Below are positions 8,716-17,779 of a stretch of 64,000 bases of DNA, one piece after another. The notes below the pieces were generated by a model. The model was given only the letters and a program-made list of their open reading frames with translations. It ran no database searches and had not been told where the DNA came from. Source of the stretch: Bacillota bacterium (GTDB taxonomy: Bacteria; Bacillota; Clostridia; Christensenellales; Christensenellaceae); assembly GCA_023408315.1 (NCBI GenBank), contig JAEYKI010000015.1, positions 131,591-195,590 on the forward strand. The letters run 5' to 3'. The position numbers and the translations under genes are program-made. Position 1 is the first letter of the stretch. Each line of letters opens with the position of its first letter.

Positions 8716-9942
8716 ATGGCAGAGTCAGGCAGTTTAAAGACGGAAGAGGCAGTGGACCAGAAATACCTGGGTAAGGGTGGGCTGATTGTGTTTATTGCGC
8801 TACTGAGCGCGTTTATACCGTTGTCCACAGATCTGTATTTGCCGGCGCTTCCGTCCATGGTGGATTATTTTGGCAGCACGCTTACAACTGTGAACCTTAC
8901 ATTAATTTTATTTTTTTTGATGTTTGCGGCGGGGTCGCTGATTTGGGGGCCTCTGAGCGATAAATTCGGGCGCAGGCCCATATTGTTGGCCGGGTTGTGC
9001 GTATATCTGGCAGCGAGCATTTTATGCTGGGTTGCCGGAACCATTGAGTTGCTCATTCTATTCCGGATCGTGCAGGCGGCGGGAGCAAGCGCCGCGTTTG
9101 CGGTTTCGTCCGCTATTGTAAAGGATTCTTATACGGGCAGGCGGCGTGAAACCATACTGGCCGTTGTGCAGTCTATGGTGATCGTATCCCCTGCGGCTGC
9201 GCCCGTGTTGGGCGCGTTTATTCTGCAGGTAACATCCTGGAGGGGCGTTTTTGCAACGCTTGCAGTTATTGGTGTGGTTGCGCTTATATTCTCATTGCTG
9301 TTTACGGAAACACTGCGGCATAAAAGCAAAGAATCCGTAGGCAAAACGATCGGCAAATTGGGTGTTGTGCTTAAAAACAAAGGCTTTTCCGCTTTGCTTG
9401 TTATTTTTTCTATTCCAAACATCGCTTTTATGGCGTTTATTTCCATGTCCACATACATCTATCAGGATACGTTTGGCCTGAGCAGCCAGACATACAGCTA
9501 TTTTTTTGCACTGAACGCCGTGGGTATGTTTTTGGGACCCATGCTTTATATTGCATTGACCAGATGTTTAAAGCGCAGGCATGTGATTGTTGCCTGTTTT
9601 GCCGTCGTGGCGGTTTTTGGAGCGCTGGTGTGCCTGTTTGGCGGCGCGGGCCCCTGGCCGTTCGCATTGCTTTTGCTGCCCGCAACCCTGGGTACCTGCA
9701 CCGTTAGGCCGGGCGGAGCATTTTTGATGTTTGACCAGCAAAAAGAAGAGGCGGGGGCATCCTCCTCACTCATGGGGGCGGGATCGTCTTTTATGGGCAT
9801 CATCAGCATGAGCATTGCCTCTTTGGGCTGGAGTAACTTTACTTTTTTGGTGGGCCTGATGAATGTGATTGCGGGGGTTGTGTGCTGCATATTATGGCTG
9901 GCTGTGTACTCCAGGCCGTTCGTCAGGAAGTTTGAAGAGTAG
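8716..9942 (+). CDS. MFS drug:proton antiporter, Bcr/CflA family
   Basis: 408 residues and twelve predicted helices. The N-terminal TM1 with DLYLPALP, the loop motif GPLSDKFGRRPILLAGLCVY (motif A) and the TM5 antiporter motif (SPAAAPVLGAFI) are characteristic of the DHA1 Bcr/CflA group, which exports bicyclomycin, chloramphenicol or similar compounds. Start ATG at 8716 has CGGAGG seven bases upstream; a TTG 18 bp earlier is less likely. It is a single gene ending in a terminator shared with the convergent sortase. Substrate not deducible. Confidence 0.9.
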   Translation: MAESGSLKTEEAVDQKYLGKGGLIVFIALLSAFIPLSTDLYLPALPSMVDYFGSTLTTVNLTLILFFLMFAAGSLIWGPLSDKFGRRPILLAGLCVYLAASILCWVAGTIELLILFRIVQAAGASAAFAVSSAIVKDSYTGRRRETILAVVQSMVIVSPAAAPVLGAFILQVTSWRGVFATLAVIGVVALIFSLLFTETLRHKSKESVGKTIGKLGVVLKNKGFSALLVIFSIPNIAFMAFISMSTYIYQDTFGLSSQTYSYFFALNAVGMFLGPMLYIALTRCLKRRHVIVACFAVVAVFGALVCLFGGAGPWPFALLLLPATLGTCTVRPGGAFLMFDQQKEEAGASSSLMGAGSSFMGIISMSIASLGWSNFTFLVGLMNVIAGVVCCILWLAVYSRPFVRKFEE

Positions 9943-9943
9943 C

Positions 9944-9981
9944 AAAAAGCCTTCCCGGTTCACGAATTGGGGAGGCTTTTT
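9944..9981. terminator. Bidirectional terminator between MFS and sortase genes
   Basis: Arms AAAAAGCCTTCCC and GGGGAGGCTTTTT around a 12-nt loop lie between the convergent ends. The A/T tails on both sides allow termination in both directions. Confidence 0.8.
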
Positions 9982-9985
9982 GAGT

Positions 9986-10945
9986 TTATTCATTGGTTGC
10001 GGCTGCTTTTTTTGCATGAACCGTGAACCGCGCGTTTTCATAATCGCGCGAGCAGGTGGAGAGCGTTAATATCTGGTCGCTTGTATCCACTGTTACACCG
10101 GTCTCGTACAGCGAATCTGCCTTCAAGTAAGTCAGAAATCCTTCAAATTCTGTTTGGTCGGAAAAGTCCACCGGAAGCGCGTCGTCGTTTGCGATGCTTA
10201 CGGAAAAAATCTGCCAGACAGCAGTCTCTCCGCGCAGGTTCAGGGTGATGGTTGGGTGGTCCCTGAAGTATGATTCGTTCTTGTAGTCCGTTAAATTGCC
10301 AAACATGCTTCCGTCCCGCATATTATGCCCGTAGATCAAAATATGGCTGTCCTCTTTTTGGCCGCCGTTGCGGTAGTCCATAAAGATGCTGCCGTGCGCG
10401 GACTGCTTCTGCGCAAAGCTGTGTGTTAAGTAAAACATGTTGTCATTCGCGCGCGCCACGGGATAGCTGATATTTGTACCCGCAATGCTGAGCCACCCCG
10501 CTGCGTCCGGATTGATAGTCAGCAGGGATTGGTATTCCTGCATGCTTGCATCTGCTGCCGCTGCAACGGGGAGGGATTCCTGGCCGCCGGACAACTGTGC
10601 TGAAGGAGAGCCCTGCTGCGGCTGTGAAGCCGATGGCAGTTCCGCCCGGATGGACTGGATGAGTTGTGAGCTTTGATAGCCGTCCAGCAGATAAGTTGCG
10701 ATCACAACCGCGCAGTAAGCAAATACGCCGATGCAAATAATCACCAGGAACAGCCTCAGGCTGTTTGCGGAGGATTTCTGCTGTTTGCGGCTGCGGCTCC
10801 GGCTCCCGTACCGTTCTATTCTGGTATTCAGCAGGCGCTCCTGCTCAATAACAGGCGGATCCTCCAGAAAATACTGAATGGAGCGGAACCTTTTCTGATG
10901 CAATTCACTTCTTGTTTGAACCATGTTTTCCATATCTTTAAACAC
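9986..10945 (-). CDS. srtB: Class B sortase
   Basis: 319 residues: a basic cytoplasmic N-terminus of about 60 residues, one signal-anchor helix (about 65-88), a Ser/Gln/Ala-rich linker, then the sortase barrel. The catalytic His is in ILIYGHNMRDG, the Cys in LTLSTCS and the Arg in ENARFTVHA. The sequence around AGWLSIAGTNISYPV and GSIFMDYRN is typical of class B enzymes, transpeptidases that join sorted proteins to the wall or to each other. The large LPXTG-like protein gene ends 6 bp away on the same strand, so this enzyme and its presumed substrate form an operon. Confidence 0.92.
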   Translation of the reverse strand: MFKDMENMVQTRSELHQKRFRSIQYFLEDPPVIEQERLLNTRIERYGSRSRSRKQQKSSANSLRLFLVIICIGVFAYCAVVIATYLLDGYQSSQLIQSIRAELPSASQPQQGSPSAQLSGGQESLPVAAAADASMQEYQSLLTINPDAAGWLSIAGTNISYPVARANDNMFYLTHSFAQKQSAHGSIFMDYRNGGQKEDSHILIYGHNMRDGSMFGNLTDYKNESYFRDHPTITLNLRGETAVWQIFSVSIANDDALPVDFSDQTEFEGFLTYLKADSLYETGVTVDTSDQILTLSTCSRDYENARFTVHAKKAAATNE

Positions 10946-10951
10946 GCACCG

Positions 10952-13900
10952 TTAATGTTTTGCGGTATATTTTGAGTTCTTTTTCCGGTTCCTGGTGATA
11001 TAGATCACAACGGCGGCCACGGCAGCCGCGCCCATTACCAGCGCATAGTTCAATATGTTGTCTCCAGTTTTGGGCGAGGTGGCAGACTCTGGTATCTTGG
11101 AGTTGGTCAGTGCCCCGGCGGACACGGTGGAACCGTCTGTGGTGATCTTTACATACAGGATCGTGCTGTTGATATAATAGCCGGACGGAGCGGAGGTCTC
11201 GCGTATGGCGTAGCTGCCGTATGGGATTCCCTGGAACAGCGCAATGCCGTTGCTGTCTGAGACAGCCGTGGCTTTGGGCGTATTGAATTTTGTGTCGTCC
11301 GCCAGGTACAGCTTGAATGTTGCGCCGGAGAGCTTGGTGCCGTCTGTGGCTGTTTTAAGAACCTTGATATTTCCAATGTAAGGCGTATCCGAAATTGTTG
11401 CCGGGTTTGCGGTTACAGTTTGGCCGTCCCGCGAAATAGTAGCATACGCAACGGCGCCGGAGATATAGTAACCGGCAGGGGCCTGTATTTCCTTGATTGC
11501 GTAACTTCCCAGAGGTACGCCTTCAAATACGGCGACACCGTCTTCACCCGACTCCGCTGTTTGCAGAATGTTTGAGAAGTTGGTGTCTGCCGCCGCGTAC
11601 AGGGCGAATTTGCCGCCTTCCAGCACCGCGCTGTCGTATGTGCTGAGTTTTTTGATTTGTATGCTGCCACATATGGTGGAGTCTATAATCAGGTTCGGGG
11701 TTGCGACTACGGTTTGGCCGTCGCTTGTAAGGGTTGCGGTGATGGCCGTGTGAGATACGGCGTATCCGGCTGGTGCTTTTGTCTCCCGAATGGTGTACGT
11801 GCCCATGGGGATATCCGCAAAGAACACCAGACCATCCGAATCGCTGGTTGCGGTTGCAACCACGTTGTTGTTTGCGTCATACAGTGTAAATACCGCGCCT
11901 GGGAGATTGCAGTCCGCGTCGTCTTTCTTGTTGAACTGGATGTTTCCTGTGAGAGGCGCATTTACAACGGTATCCATTTCTTTGTCATCTCTGGTGGGCG
12001 TTACCGTTTCACCGTCCTTGGTCAGGGAAACGTCCAGTTTGGACGGGTATGCAAAGTATCCGGCCGGCGCCTTGGTCTCCCGGATGATATACTCTCCAAG
12101 CGGGATATCCGTAAATAGAACGGTTCCCTTGGTACCGTCTGACGTACTGCTGGTTGCGGTTGCAACGGGATGCTCGCCCGCTCCGTCCGATGTGAACAGC
12201 GTAAATTCCGCTCCGCCAAGCGGCTTGTTTCCATCTGTTTTTGTAAACTGAATGTTGCCCTTGCCTATAGAGTCTTCAAACGTATAGGTAATGTTTTTAC
12301 TGTCATCCGAGCCCTTGATCTGGAATGTATAATCTGCGGTGGAAACGGTATAGCCCGGGGGAGGGGTAAGTTCCCGCACCGTATAATCAACATCAAAGCG
12401 CAGGTGTTCAAACAGGACGGAGCCGCTTGCATCCGTTGTTTCGGTGTCGATCACGTTGCCGTATTTATCTATGAGCTCGAACGTAGCGTCCGAAAGCAGC
12501 CTGGTGTGGTCGGCTTTATCCACCTTGAGGACTTTTATGCTGCCCACTTCGCCGTAGCCGGTGCTGCCCGAATCCAGGAAGGAGACTTCTATGGGGGAAG
12601 AAGAGTTTGTCTGCATAATCCCCGTGCCGTCAAATCTGGCTGTATTGGTGAAGGGAGACTTGGATTTATCCGTTACATACGTGCGGTACATAAGCATGTA
12701 TGCGCCCGTGGAGTTTTCGGGAAGGCTGAAGTTGAACGTGCGCGTAGCGGTGAAATATTCCACGTTGCTGCCATCCAGCGGTATTTCTGTGCCCACGGTG
12801 GTGGAACCGTCCGGGTTCACGGTTTCATGGTACAGTTTTACGGACAGCGTATCCAGCTCAAGGCCCTCCTGCAACTGATCCGAAATCTTCGGGTTGATCA
12901 GATCCATGCCGTTCATATTAATTTCCACTGTCCAGTCTATGTACCTGTTGCCCGGCACATAGTATGCGCCCTTGCTGATTACCATATTTAAAATGGTTTT
13001 TGAGCCCGAACTTTGAACGCCGCCCGGAACAAGCGTATTGGTAATGGTGGCGGTATTGTTCAGCGTTTTATACCCGTTGGTTGCGAATACGGCCGGGCTT
13101 GTAATTTTGGTTTTAAAAGATATATTGTATGTTTGATTGATGGCCCCCGGGAACGTATAGGTAAGTGTGTTGGAAGAAGAATTATAATCAAACCCGGAAG
13201 AACTGGCTCCGCCGTCTATGGTTGCAGAGCCCGCCGCATACGTTTGATCGGAGGGAATGGTGTCTGTGACCACAACGCCGGATAAAGGCATTTTATTGTT
13301 GTTTACCGTGATGTTCCATGTGATCTCGTTTGTCTGGTAATTGAAGTCTGCCGCGGATTTTTGGATCACATTGCTGTAGACAATCGCGCTGTCCTCCGAA
13401 CTGGACTGGGGAACGCTTTTGCCGTCCACCTTGCCGTTAAAGTAAGCTGTGTTTTTATACAGGGTGTCCGCTGTATTGCCAGCGTAAATGATAGGGTCCG
13501 TTACCTCTGTTTTAAAGGTAAGTATATACGCGTCGGTAATGGTGGAATTAAACGAATATTTTAATGTGCCGGTTTTTGTTGTATCTCCCGCATCGGCAGG
13601 CGTATAGGTAAACCCGCTCATACTGCCGCCATTGTCAATTTCTGCGGACCCTTCCACGTATTTCTGGCCGGGCAGGATGTCGTCCGTTACAACCGCATCG
13701 GAGATGGATAAATGGTTTGTATTAACAGTCACCTGCCAGGTAATCTTGTGCGTGGAGGGATCGTAATCGGAACCCACTTTTTGGATCACAATGGAGGGAA
13801 CGGTAACGTCGTCGCTGCTTTTGGTATTGGCAGGCACGCCTGTGCCGGTCAGTTCCACCTCGTTGTGGTATGCAAGGGAATGGTTTTCCTCAAAATACAC

Positions 13901-15085
13901 GGCATCCACCGAAGTGGAAAAGGTGATTACATGAGCGCTGTTGATGGTGTTTAAGTTAAATAGAATATTGGGCAGGGAGGAGGTATCGGCCGTAAACGCG
14001 GCGCCGTCCAGTTTAACGGAGCCGGGGATCAAAGAAAGCCCGGCTGGAAGAGTATCCTTCACAACCGCGTTTTCAATGGTTGCATATACCTCGTTTACAT
14101 TGATGGTCCAGTTGATTGTTTTGTTATTCGCGTCATATTCGCCGGATTTGTCAATATAATTCACGGGCACTTCCACGGTTGCCTGGTTGGAGGCGACGGA
14201 AGTTTCGTCGTGGGTCAGGGTTGCTGTGTTGGATTCCTGGAGAGTTGATCCTTCGGTTGATTTGGAAAACTCTGAATCCAGAACCCTGGTTTTAAAGGTG
14301 ATAATTTGCTGCGAATTGATGGTGGCGGGGAAGTTATACGTCAGCGTACCGCCGTCAAACGCATAATTGGAATGATCTGCCGCTGCGCCGTTGATTGTAA
14401 CCGAGCCGTCAATAAATTCCTGGCCGCTTGCAATGGAATCCACCACCTTGGCGTTGCTCACAGTAGCGTTCTCCGGGTTTACGGTAATGGCCCATGTGAT
14501 TTCGTTTGCCGCCGTCAGCTCGCCGGATTTTTCTATAGACGCATTGGGAGCGGCGGGCTGTTCGAAATCGATCTGCACGGTAACAGGGTTTGCCGTGCCC
14601 CCTATTTTGAATACAATATCCTGCGGATTGGTATTTCCTATTTGATCCTCATCAAATTGCAAATCAAACCAGAAGGAACCGCGCACATTGGAATATCTGG
14701 ATGCAAAATCTGTAAATGTAAGCAAAATAGCGCCGTCCAAAGACAGGGTACCGTCCGCTATTTTTGCGCCGTCGTCCGTATTGTTGATGGTAAACGTACC
14801 GGGCGTAAGAATTTTGATCTGTTTGGGAATATCAAGAGTAAACGTATCGCCTTCGTGAACTTCCGCCGTATTGTCGATTGAAAAATTATAACTCAATTTA
14901 ATGGCGGAACTTTTAGGAACGCCCGATCCCAGGGGAGTGCCGTCCGTTTTAGTAACCTCAACACCCGTAATAAAATGAATGGTGCCAGTTACGTCCTGGG
15001 CCTGTGCGGGTATCCCCGGAATAATTTGCATGAGCGCAAACCAAACTCCAAAAATTACAATTAAAACAAGCAATGCTTTTTTCAT
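10952..15085 (-). CDS. Large cell-wall-anchored adhesin-like protein with Ig-like and SpaA (Cna-B) repeats and SPKTG sorting signal
   Basis: 1377 residues. A signal peptide (1-30) is followed by an adhesive-type domain (about 31-180). Then come five tandem Ig-like isopeptide/DUF11-like repeats (about 180-860), each beginning like IEKSGE or IQKVGS with a W-x-I/V-T/N-V-N strand and ending in a strand such as ITFKTRV. Five SpaA/Cna-B repeats follow (about 870-1330), with first strands GSIKVLKVD, GNIQFTKTD, GNIQFNKKD, GSIQIKKLS and GNIKVLKTA and a repeated E-TKAPAGY-type end strand whose Glu catalyses internal Lys-Asn isopeptide bonds. The end is SPKTGDN, a membrane helix and a basic tail. SPKTG is the kind of signal cut by class B sortases of C. 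difficile type. AGAGGGA precedes the ATG. Confidence 0.93.
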   Translation of the reverse strand: MKKALLVLIVIFGVWFALMQIIPGIPAQAQDVTGTIHFITGVEVTKTDGTPLGSGVPKSSAIKLSYNFSIDNTAEVHEGDTFTLDIPKQIKILTPGTFTINNTDDGAKIADGTLSLDGAILLTFTDFASRYSNVRGSFWFDLQFDEDQIGNTNPQDIVFKIGGTANPVTVQIDFEQPAAPNASIEKSGELTAANEITWAITVNPENATVSNAKVVDSIASGQEFIDGSVTINGAAADHSNYAFDGGTLTYNFPATINSQQIITFKTRVLDSEFSKSTEGSTLQESNTATLTHDETSVASNQATVEVPVNYIDKSGEYDANNKTINWTINVNEVYATIENAVVKDTLPAGLSLIPGSVKLDGAAFTADTSSLPNILFNLNTINSAHVITFSTSVDAVYFEENHSLAYHNEVELTGTGVPANTKSSDDVTVPSIVIQKVGSDYDPSTHKITWQVTVNTNHLSISDAVVTDDILPGQKYVEGSAEIDNGGSMSGFTYTPADAGDTTKTGTLKYSFNSTITDAYILTFKTEVTDPIIYAGNTADTLYKNTAYFNGKVDGKSVPQSSSEDSAIVYSNVIQKSAADFNYQTNEITWNITVNNNKMPLSGVVVTDTIPSDQTYAAGSATIDGGASSSGFDYNSSSNTLTYTFPGAINQTYNISFKTKITSPAVFATNGYKTLNNTATITNTLVPGGVQSSGSKTILNMVISKGAYYVPGNRYIDWTVEINMNGMDLINPKISDQLQEGLELDTLSVKLYHETVNPDGSTTVGTEIPLDGSNVEYFTATRTFNFSLPENSTGAYMLMYRTYVTDKSKSPFTNTARFDGTGIMQTNSSSPIEVSFLDSGSTGYGEVGSIKVLKVDKADHTRLLSDATFELIDKYGNVIDTETTDASGSVLFEHLRFDVDYTVRELTPPPGYTVSTADYTFQIKGSDDSKNITYTFEDSIGKGNIQFTKTDGNKPLGGAEFTLFTSDGAGEHPVATATSSTSDGTKGTVLFTDIPLGEYIIRETKAPAGYFAYPSKLDVSLTKDGETVTPTRDDKEMDTVVNAPLTGNIQFNKKDDADCNLPGAVFTLYDANNNVVATATSDSDGLVFFADIPMGTYTIRETKAPAGYAVSHTAITATLTSDGQTVVATPNLIIDSTICGSIQIKKLSTYDSAVLEGGKFALYAAADTNFSNILQTAESGEDGVAVFEGVPLGSYAIKEIQAPAGYYISGAVAYATISRDGQTVTANPATISDTPYIGNIKVLKTATDGTKLSGATFKLYLADDTKFNTPKATAVSDSNGIALFQGIPYGSYAIRETSAPSGYYINSTILYVKITTDGSTVSAGALTNSKIPESATSPKTGDNILNYALVMGAAAVAAVVIYITRNRKKNSKYTAKH

Positions 15086-15437
15086 AAAAATCCCTCTTAC
15101 TTTTATTCCATTAGCATTAGAACCATATATTTACATCGTCAAAAATGCGTCCAGCTTGAGCGTATCCATATTGTAAAACTATTTTTTACAAATTTCCACA
15201 ATTATTTTTAAAAGAATCTTTAAAAATGGTAAAGAAATGGCGAAAAACGGCAATATAAGTAAAATAAATTTCGAAATAGCGGTATTATGCGGGATTTTCG
15301 ACAAATAAATAGTATGCTTGTTTCAAAAATTTAACTATGAAATATATTCCCGATTCTACAAACGATTCAAGAATAGGGTTGATGGTTTGCAGGAAGCTTA
15401 TATATGGTATTATATATTAAAAAGTACAGGCAGGGAT

Positions 15438-16016
15438 ATGAAAGGCGCAGAAAAACTGATTTTGCTGGATCCGGCGGAATTTAAAAAAATATACAGGCAA
15501 ATTAAAAAGGATTTTGCGGCGGGAGAGTATCCACCCTATTTTGTGCTGTGAGGGCAGATTTCAAATGGAGTGCAGCAATGCTTTGCGTATGCAGACAACG
15601 GTATTGAAAAAGCATATGCGGTATGCGCGGCCAGCCATTCCAATGGATATGTTTTGATCAGCCTGTTTTCCGTATATCCTGCGTTCAGGGGTTTCGGTAT
15701 CGGCACCGCGTTTCTTGAACAATTGAAAGAAAGGTATGCCGGAAAAAAAGGCCTGCTGCTGGAGGTGGAAAAGCCGGAATGCGCCCGGGATGAGGCGGAA
15801 AGGGCGGTGAGGGAAAAGAGGATGCCTTTTTACGCCAGAGCGGGGTTTCGGGTTGTGCCCAATTTAAAGTACGCCATTTGGGGCGTGCCCATGCATCTGA
15901 TGGCGTGCGGGCCATATGCAACAGGCACGGACGAAATGATGCGCCGCATCCATGAAATATACCTGCAACTGATGGGCAGAAATTTTATACATAAGCTGGA
16001 GATGGAACGAATATAA
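15438..16016 (+). pseudogene. GNAT-family N-acetyltransferase interrupted by an in-frame TGA
   Basis: One reading frame spans both halves, broken only by TGA at 15549-15551. The first half (MKGAEKLILLDPAEFKKIYRQI, then DFAAGEYPPYFVL) is the classic N-terminus of a clostridial GNAT. After the stop the same frame continues GQISNGVQQCFAYAD and reaches the acetyl-CoA loop FRGFGIGTAFLEQL, then YARAGFRVV. Restored length would be about 192 residues. The frame is open upstream to a TTG at 15318, but homology-like sequence begins near 15438. A single point mutation has probably killed the gene; readthrough or sequencing error are alternatives. Confidence 0.7.
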
Positions 16017-16035
16017 AAAGTTTGCATGATGGAGG

Positions 16036-16064
16036 TAGACAAACCTGATATTATCCTGTATAAT
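16036..16064 (+). promoter_or_regulatory. Promoter of tRNA-Val
   Basis: TAGACA (16036-16041), a 17-bp spacer and a perfect TATAAT (16059-16064), 16 bp before the first base of the tRNA. Confidence 0.7.
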
Positions 16065-16079
16065 ATTTTCATTCGGTAT

Positions 16080-16156
16080 GGAGGCATAGCTCAGCTGGTC
16101 AGAGTACACGCTTCACATGCGTGGGGTCGCTGGTTCGATCCCAGCTGTCTCCACCA
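16080..16156 (+). tRNA. tRNA-Val (anticodon CAC)
   Basis: The acceptor arms GGAGGCA and TGTCTCC pair over seven positions (one G-U). The anticodon stem CACGC/GCGTG encloses the loop TTCACAT, giving anticodon CAC, which reads GTG valine codons. The T arm is GCTGG-TTCGATC-CCAGC, and discriminator A plus an encoded CCA end the gene at 16156. Its 3' end is the integration target of the mobile element that follows; the gene remains intact because the element restores the same bases. Confidence 0.96.
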
Positions 16157-16157
16157 C
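16141..16157 (+). repeat. Left attachment core (attL side), end of tRNA-Val
   Basis: CCAGCTGTCTCCACCAC, covering the 3' half of the T stem, the acceptor strand, ACCA and one further base of the tRNA gene. It is repeated exactly at 25723-25739. The excised circle would be 9582 bp. Confidence 0.9.
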
Positions 16158-16164
16158 AAATTTT

Positions 16165-16200
16165 GAAACCCTTGAATTATCAAGGGTTTCATGCTTTTTT
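16165..16200 (+). terminator. Terminator just inside the element, downstream of tRNA-Val
   Basis: Perfect 11-bp stem GAAACCCTTGA / TCAAGGGTTTC with an ATTA loop, followed by ATGC and six T. It terminates tRNA transcription and belongs to the element side of the junction; the original host terminator now lies at 25742-25775. Confidence 0.8.
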
Positions 16201-16209
16201 AAACAGTCT

Positions 16210-16232
16210 TACACGATTTTTACACGATTAAG
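16210..16232 (+). repeat. Left integrase arm-type repeat
   Basis: Two tandem boxes, TACACGATTTTT followed at once by ACACGATTAAG. The same 23 bp recurs with a single change at 25576-25598 inside the other end. Paired boxes at both ends inside the core are typical arm-binding sites of Tn916/lambda-type integrases. Confidence 0.6.
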
Positions 16233-16309
16233 GCTTGCATTTGAGTGAAGAAAATCCGCTCTCCATAAATAGAGGGCGGATTTCTTATACTATTCTGTCG
16301 AAAAAGTAA

Positions 16310-17779
16310 TTAGGTAGCAAAAATTACTTCTTCATTCATTATCTTCATGGCTTCTTGCTCTAAAAGGTAGGCCTTATAACGCAGTTCGTTGGCCTTCAGT
16401 GCAAGGCGATTAATTTCGGCTTGTGTCTCAGCCTTTTTTAGAAATGGTACCGGAATTTGGGCAATGTGGGCAATTTCAATATGCGGTACAACAGAACCAT
16501 ACGCCATAGCTTCCAAAAGTGTATTTGCGTATTCTGTTTGAAGCCAAATATACAAATATCCTTCCAAGCCTTCTGCTGGCAAAAGTCGGATTATATCATG
16601 TGTCATAGCCCAATTATCCCAATGTTTTGGAACGATTGTAACTTTGCCTACCGTACCGCTGCAAGTAACAAGTATATAATTATGATGAATAGTGAGTTGC
16701 TCACGAATGCGGCTCTCATGCTGTGAAAAAGATAAATATTTCTTATCAGATGGGTCGAGTTCCATGATGTTTTTACCGGAAAAGAACACCCTGCCTTGCC
16801 CTTCCTCAACGTATACACGTTTGAAGCGCCCAGGCAAGACAATATCTTTACATACCCTCTTATCGCCAACAGTAATAACCTCGGTAGCATATTTTTTCAA
16901 ATGCTCATTAATCGTATTTACAATTGGAACATGATATGAGCCGTCTAAACGTCCTACAAGATTAGATAATTTAACAGAATAATTATTAACTTCAAAGCTA
17001 CTGTCAAACTGCTCTGAGTGCAGTTCGTGTTTTGGAGGCAGTTGCAGCGCCTCAATAAGGATTTCCGTCGCTTCGTCAATCAATTTGTTAGAACTATCCC
17101 GTAATGCGAAAGAACGCACAATAAGGTCATTTATCTTTGTTTTGATACCCTGTGACGGATTTGGAACAGGTATGTCGGCAAGGTGTTCAGGCTCAATATG
17201 CTGAATAACAGAACCATACCGATTAGTTTGTAAAATAGTATTTCCAACAGTCGAACGCAAATAAGCGTAAATAAATCCAGTGTCCCCATTTGAGGGTGTA
17301 ATACGTATAACATCGTCAGAAAAAACTTTGTTCTCAAGTGTTTTAGAAACACACGTTACATTACCGATTGTCCCGGATCGTGTCAACAATACATCTCCTA
17401 TTTTTAAATGGAGTTCAGAAATATCGCATTTGGTAAGTGCCGATATGTATTTTTCGGGTTTAGGATAGACGTCAGTCATTTGAGAGGGAAGATAGAACGG
17501 CACACCATTTTGAGCATTACTATAAATCCTTTTAAAACGGCCAGGGTAATAGGCATTCTCTATCATATGCGTTAAAGGTAAATTTTGCCATTTGCAATTT
17601 TCGATGGCCTCTCGCGCGTGCTTACCTTTTACTTCAAAGACAGAAGCTTCAAGCCTTTTGCCTGAATCAAGTATTTCTGCGAGAGAAACGGTACACCATT
17701 TTAGTTCATCTTGCGGAAGGTCTGTATAATGTATTTCAGACTGAATTGCTTGTTTTTTTACCAGTGATGAGGCTACCAT
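16310..17779 (-). CDS. Restriction-modification specificity subunit (type I S / BcgI-B-like), two target-recognition domains
   Basis: 489 residues with two half-repeats. Each contains a target-recognition domain with the pattern GRFKR-Y and GDVLLTRSGTIGNV / YILVTCSGTVGKV, followed by a stretch ending YGSVIQHIEPEHLADIPVP / YGSVVPHIEIAHIAQIPVP and a helical spacer. Such a subunit reads a bipartite DNA site and guides the partner enzyme. The start ATG at 17779 has GGAGGG upstream and overlaps the partner's stop (ATGGTAG); an in-frame ATG at 17803 is less likely. No HsdR translocase gene is present in the element. Confidence 0.88.
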   Translation of the reverse strand: MVASSLVKKQAIQSEIHYTDLPQDELKWCTVSLAEILDSGKRLEASVFEVKGKHAREAIENCKWQNLPLTHMIENAYYPGRFKRIYSNAQNGVPFYLPSQMTDVYPKPEKYISALTKCDISELHLKIGDVLLTRSGTIGNVTCVSKTLENKVFSDDVIRITPSNGDTGFIYAYLRSTVGNTILQTNRYGSVIQHIEPEHLADIPVPNPSQGIKTKINDLIVRSFALRDSSNKLIDEATEILIEALQLPPKHELHSEQFDSSFEVNNYSVKLSNLVGRLDGSYHVPIVNTINEHLKKYATEVITVGDKRVCKDIVLPGRFKRVYVEEGQGRVFFSGKNIMELDPSDKKYLSFSQHESRIREQLTIHHNYILVTCSGTVGKVTIVPKHWDNWAMTHDIIRLLPAEGLEGYLYIWLQTEYANTLLEAMAYGSVVPHIEIAHIAQIPVPFLKKAETQAEINRLALKANELRYKAYLLEQEAMKIMNEEVIFAT

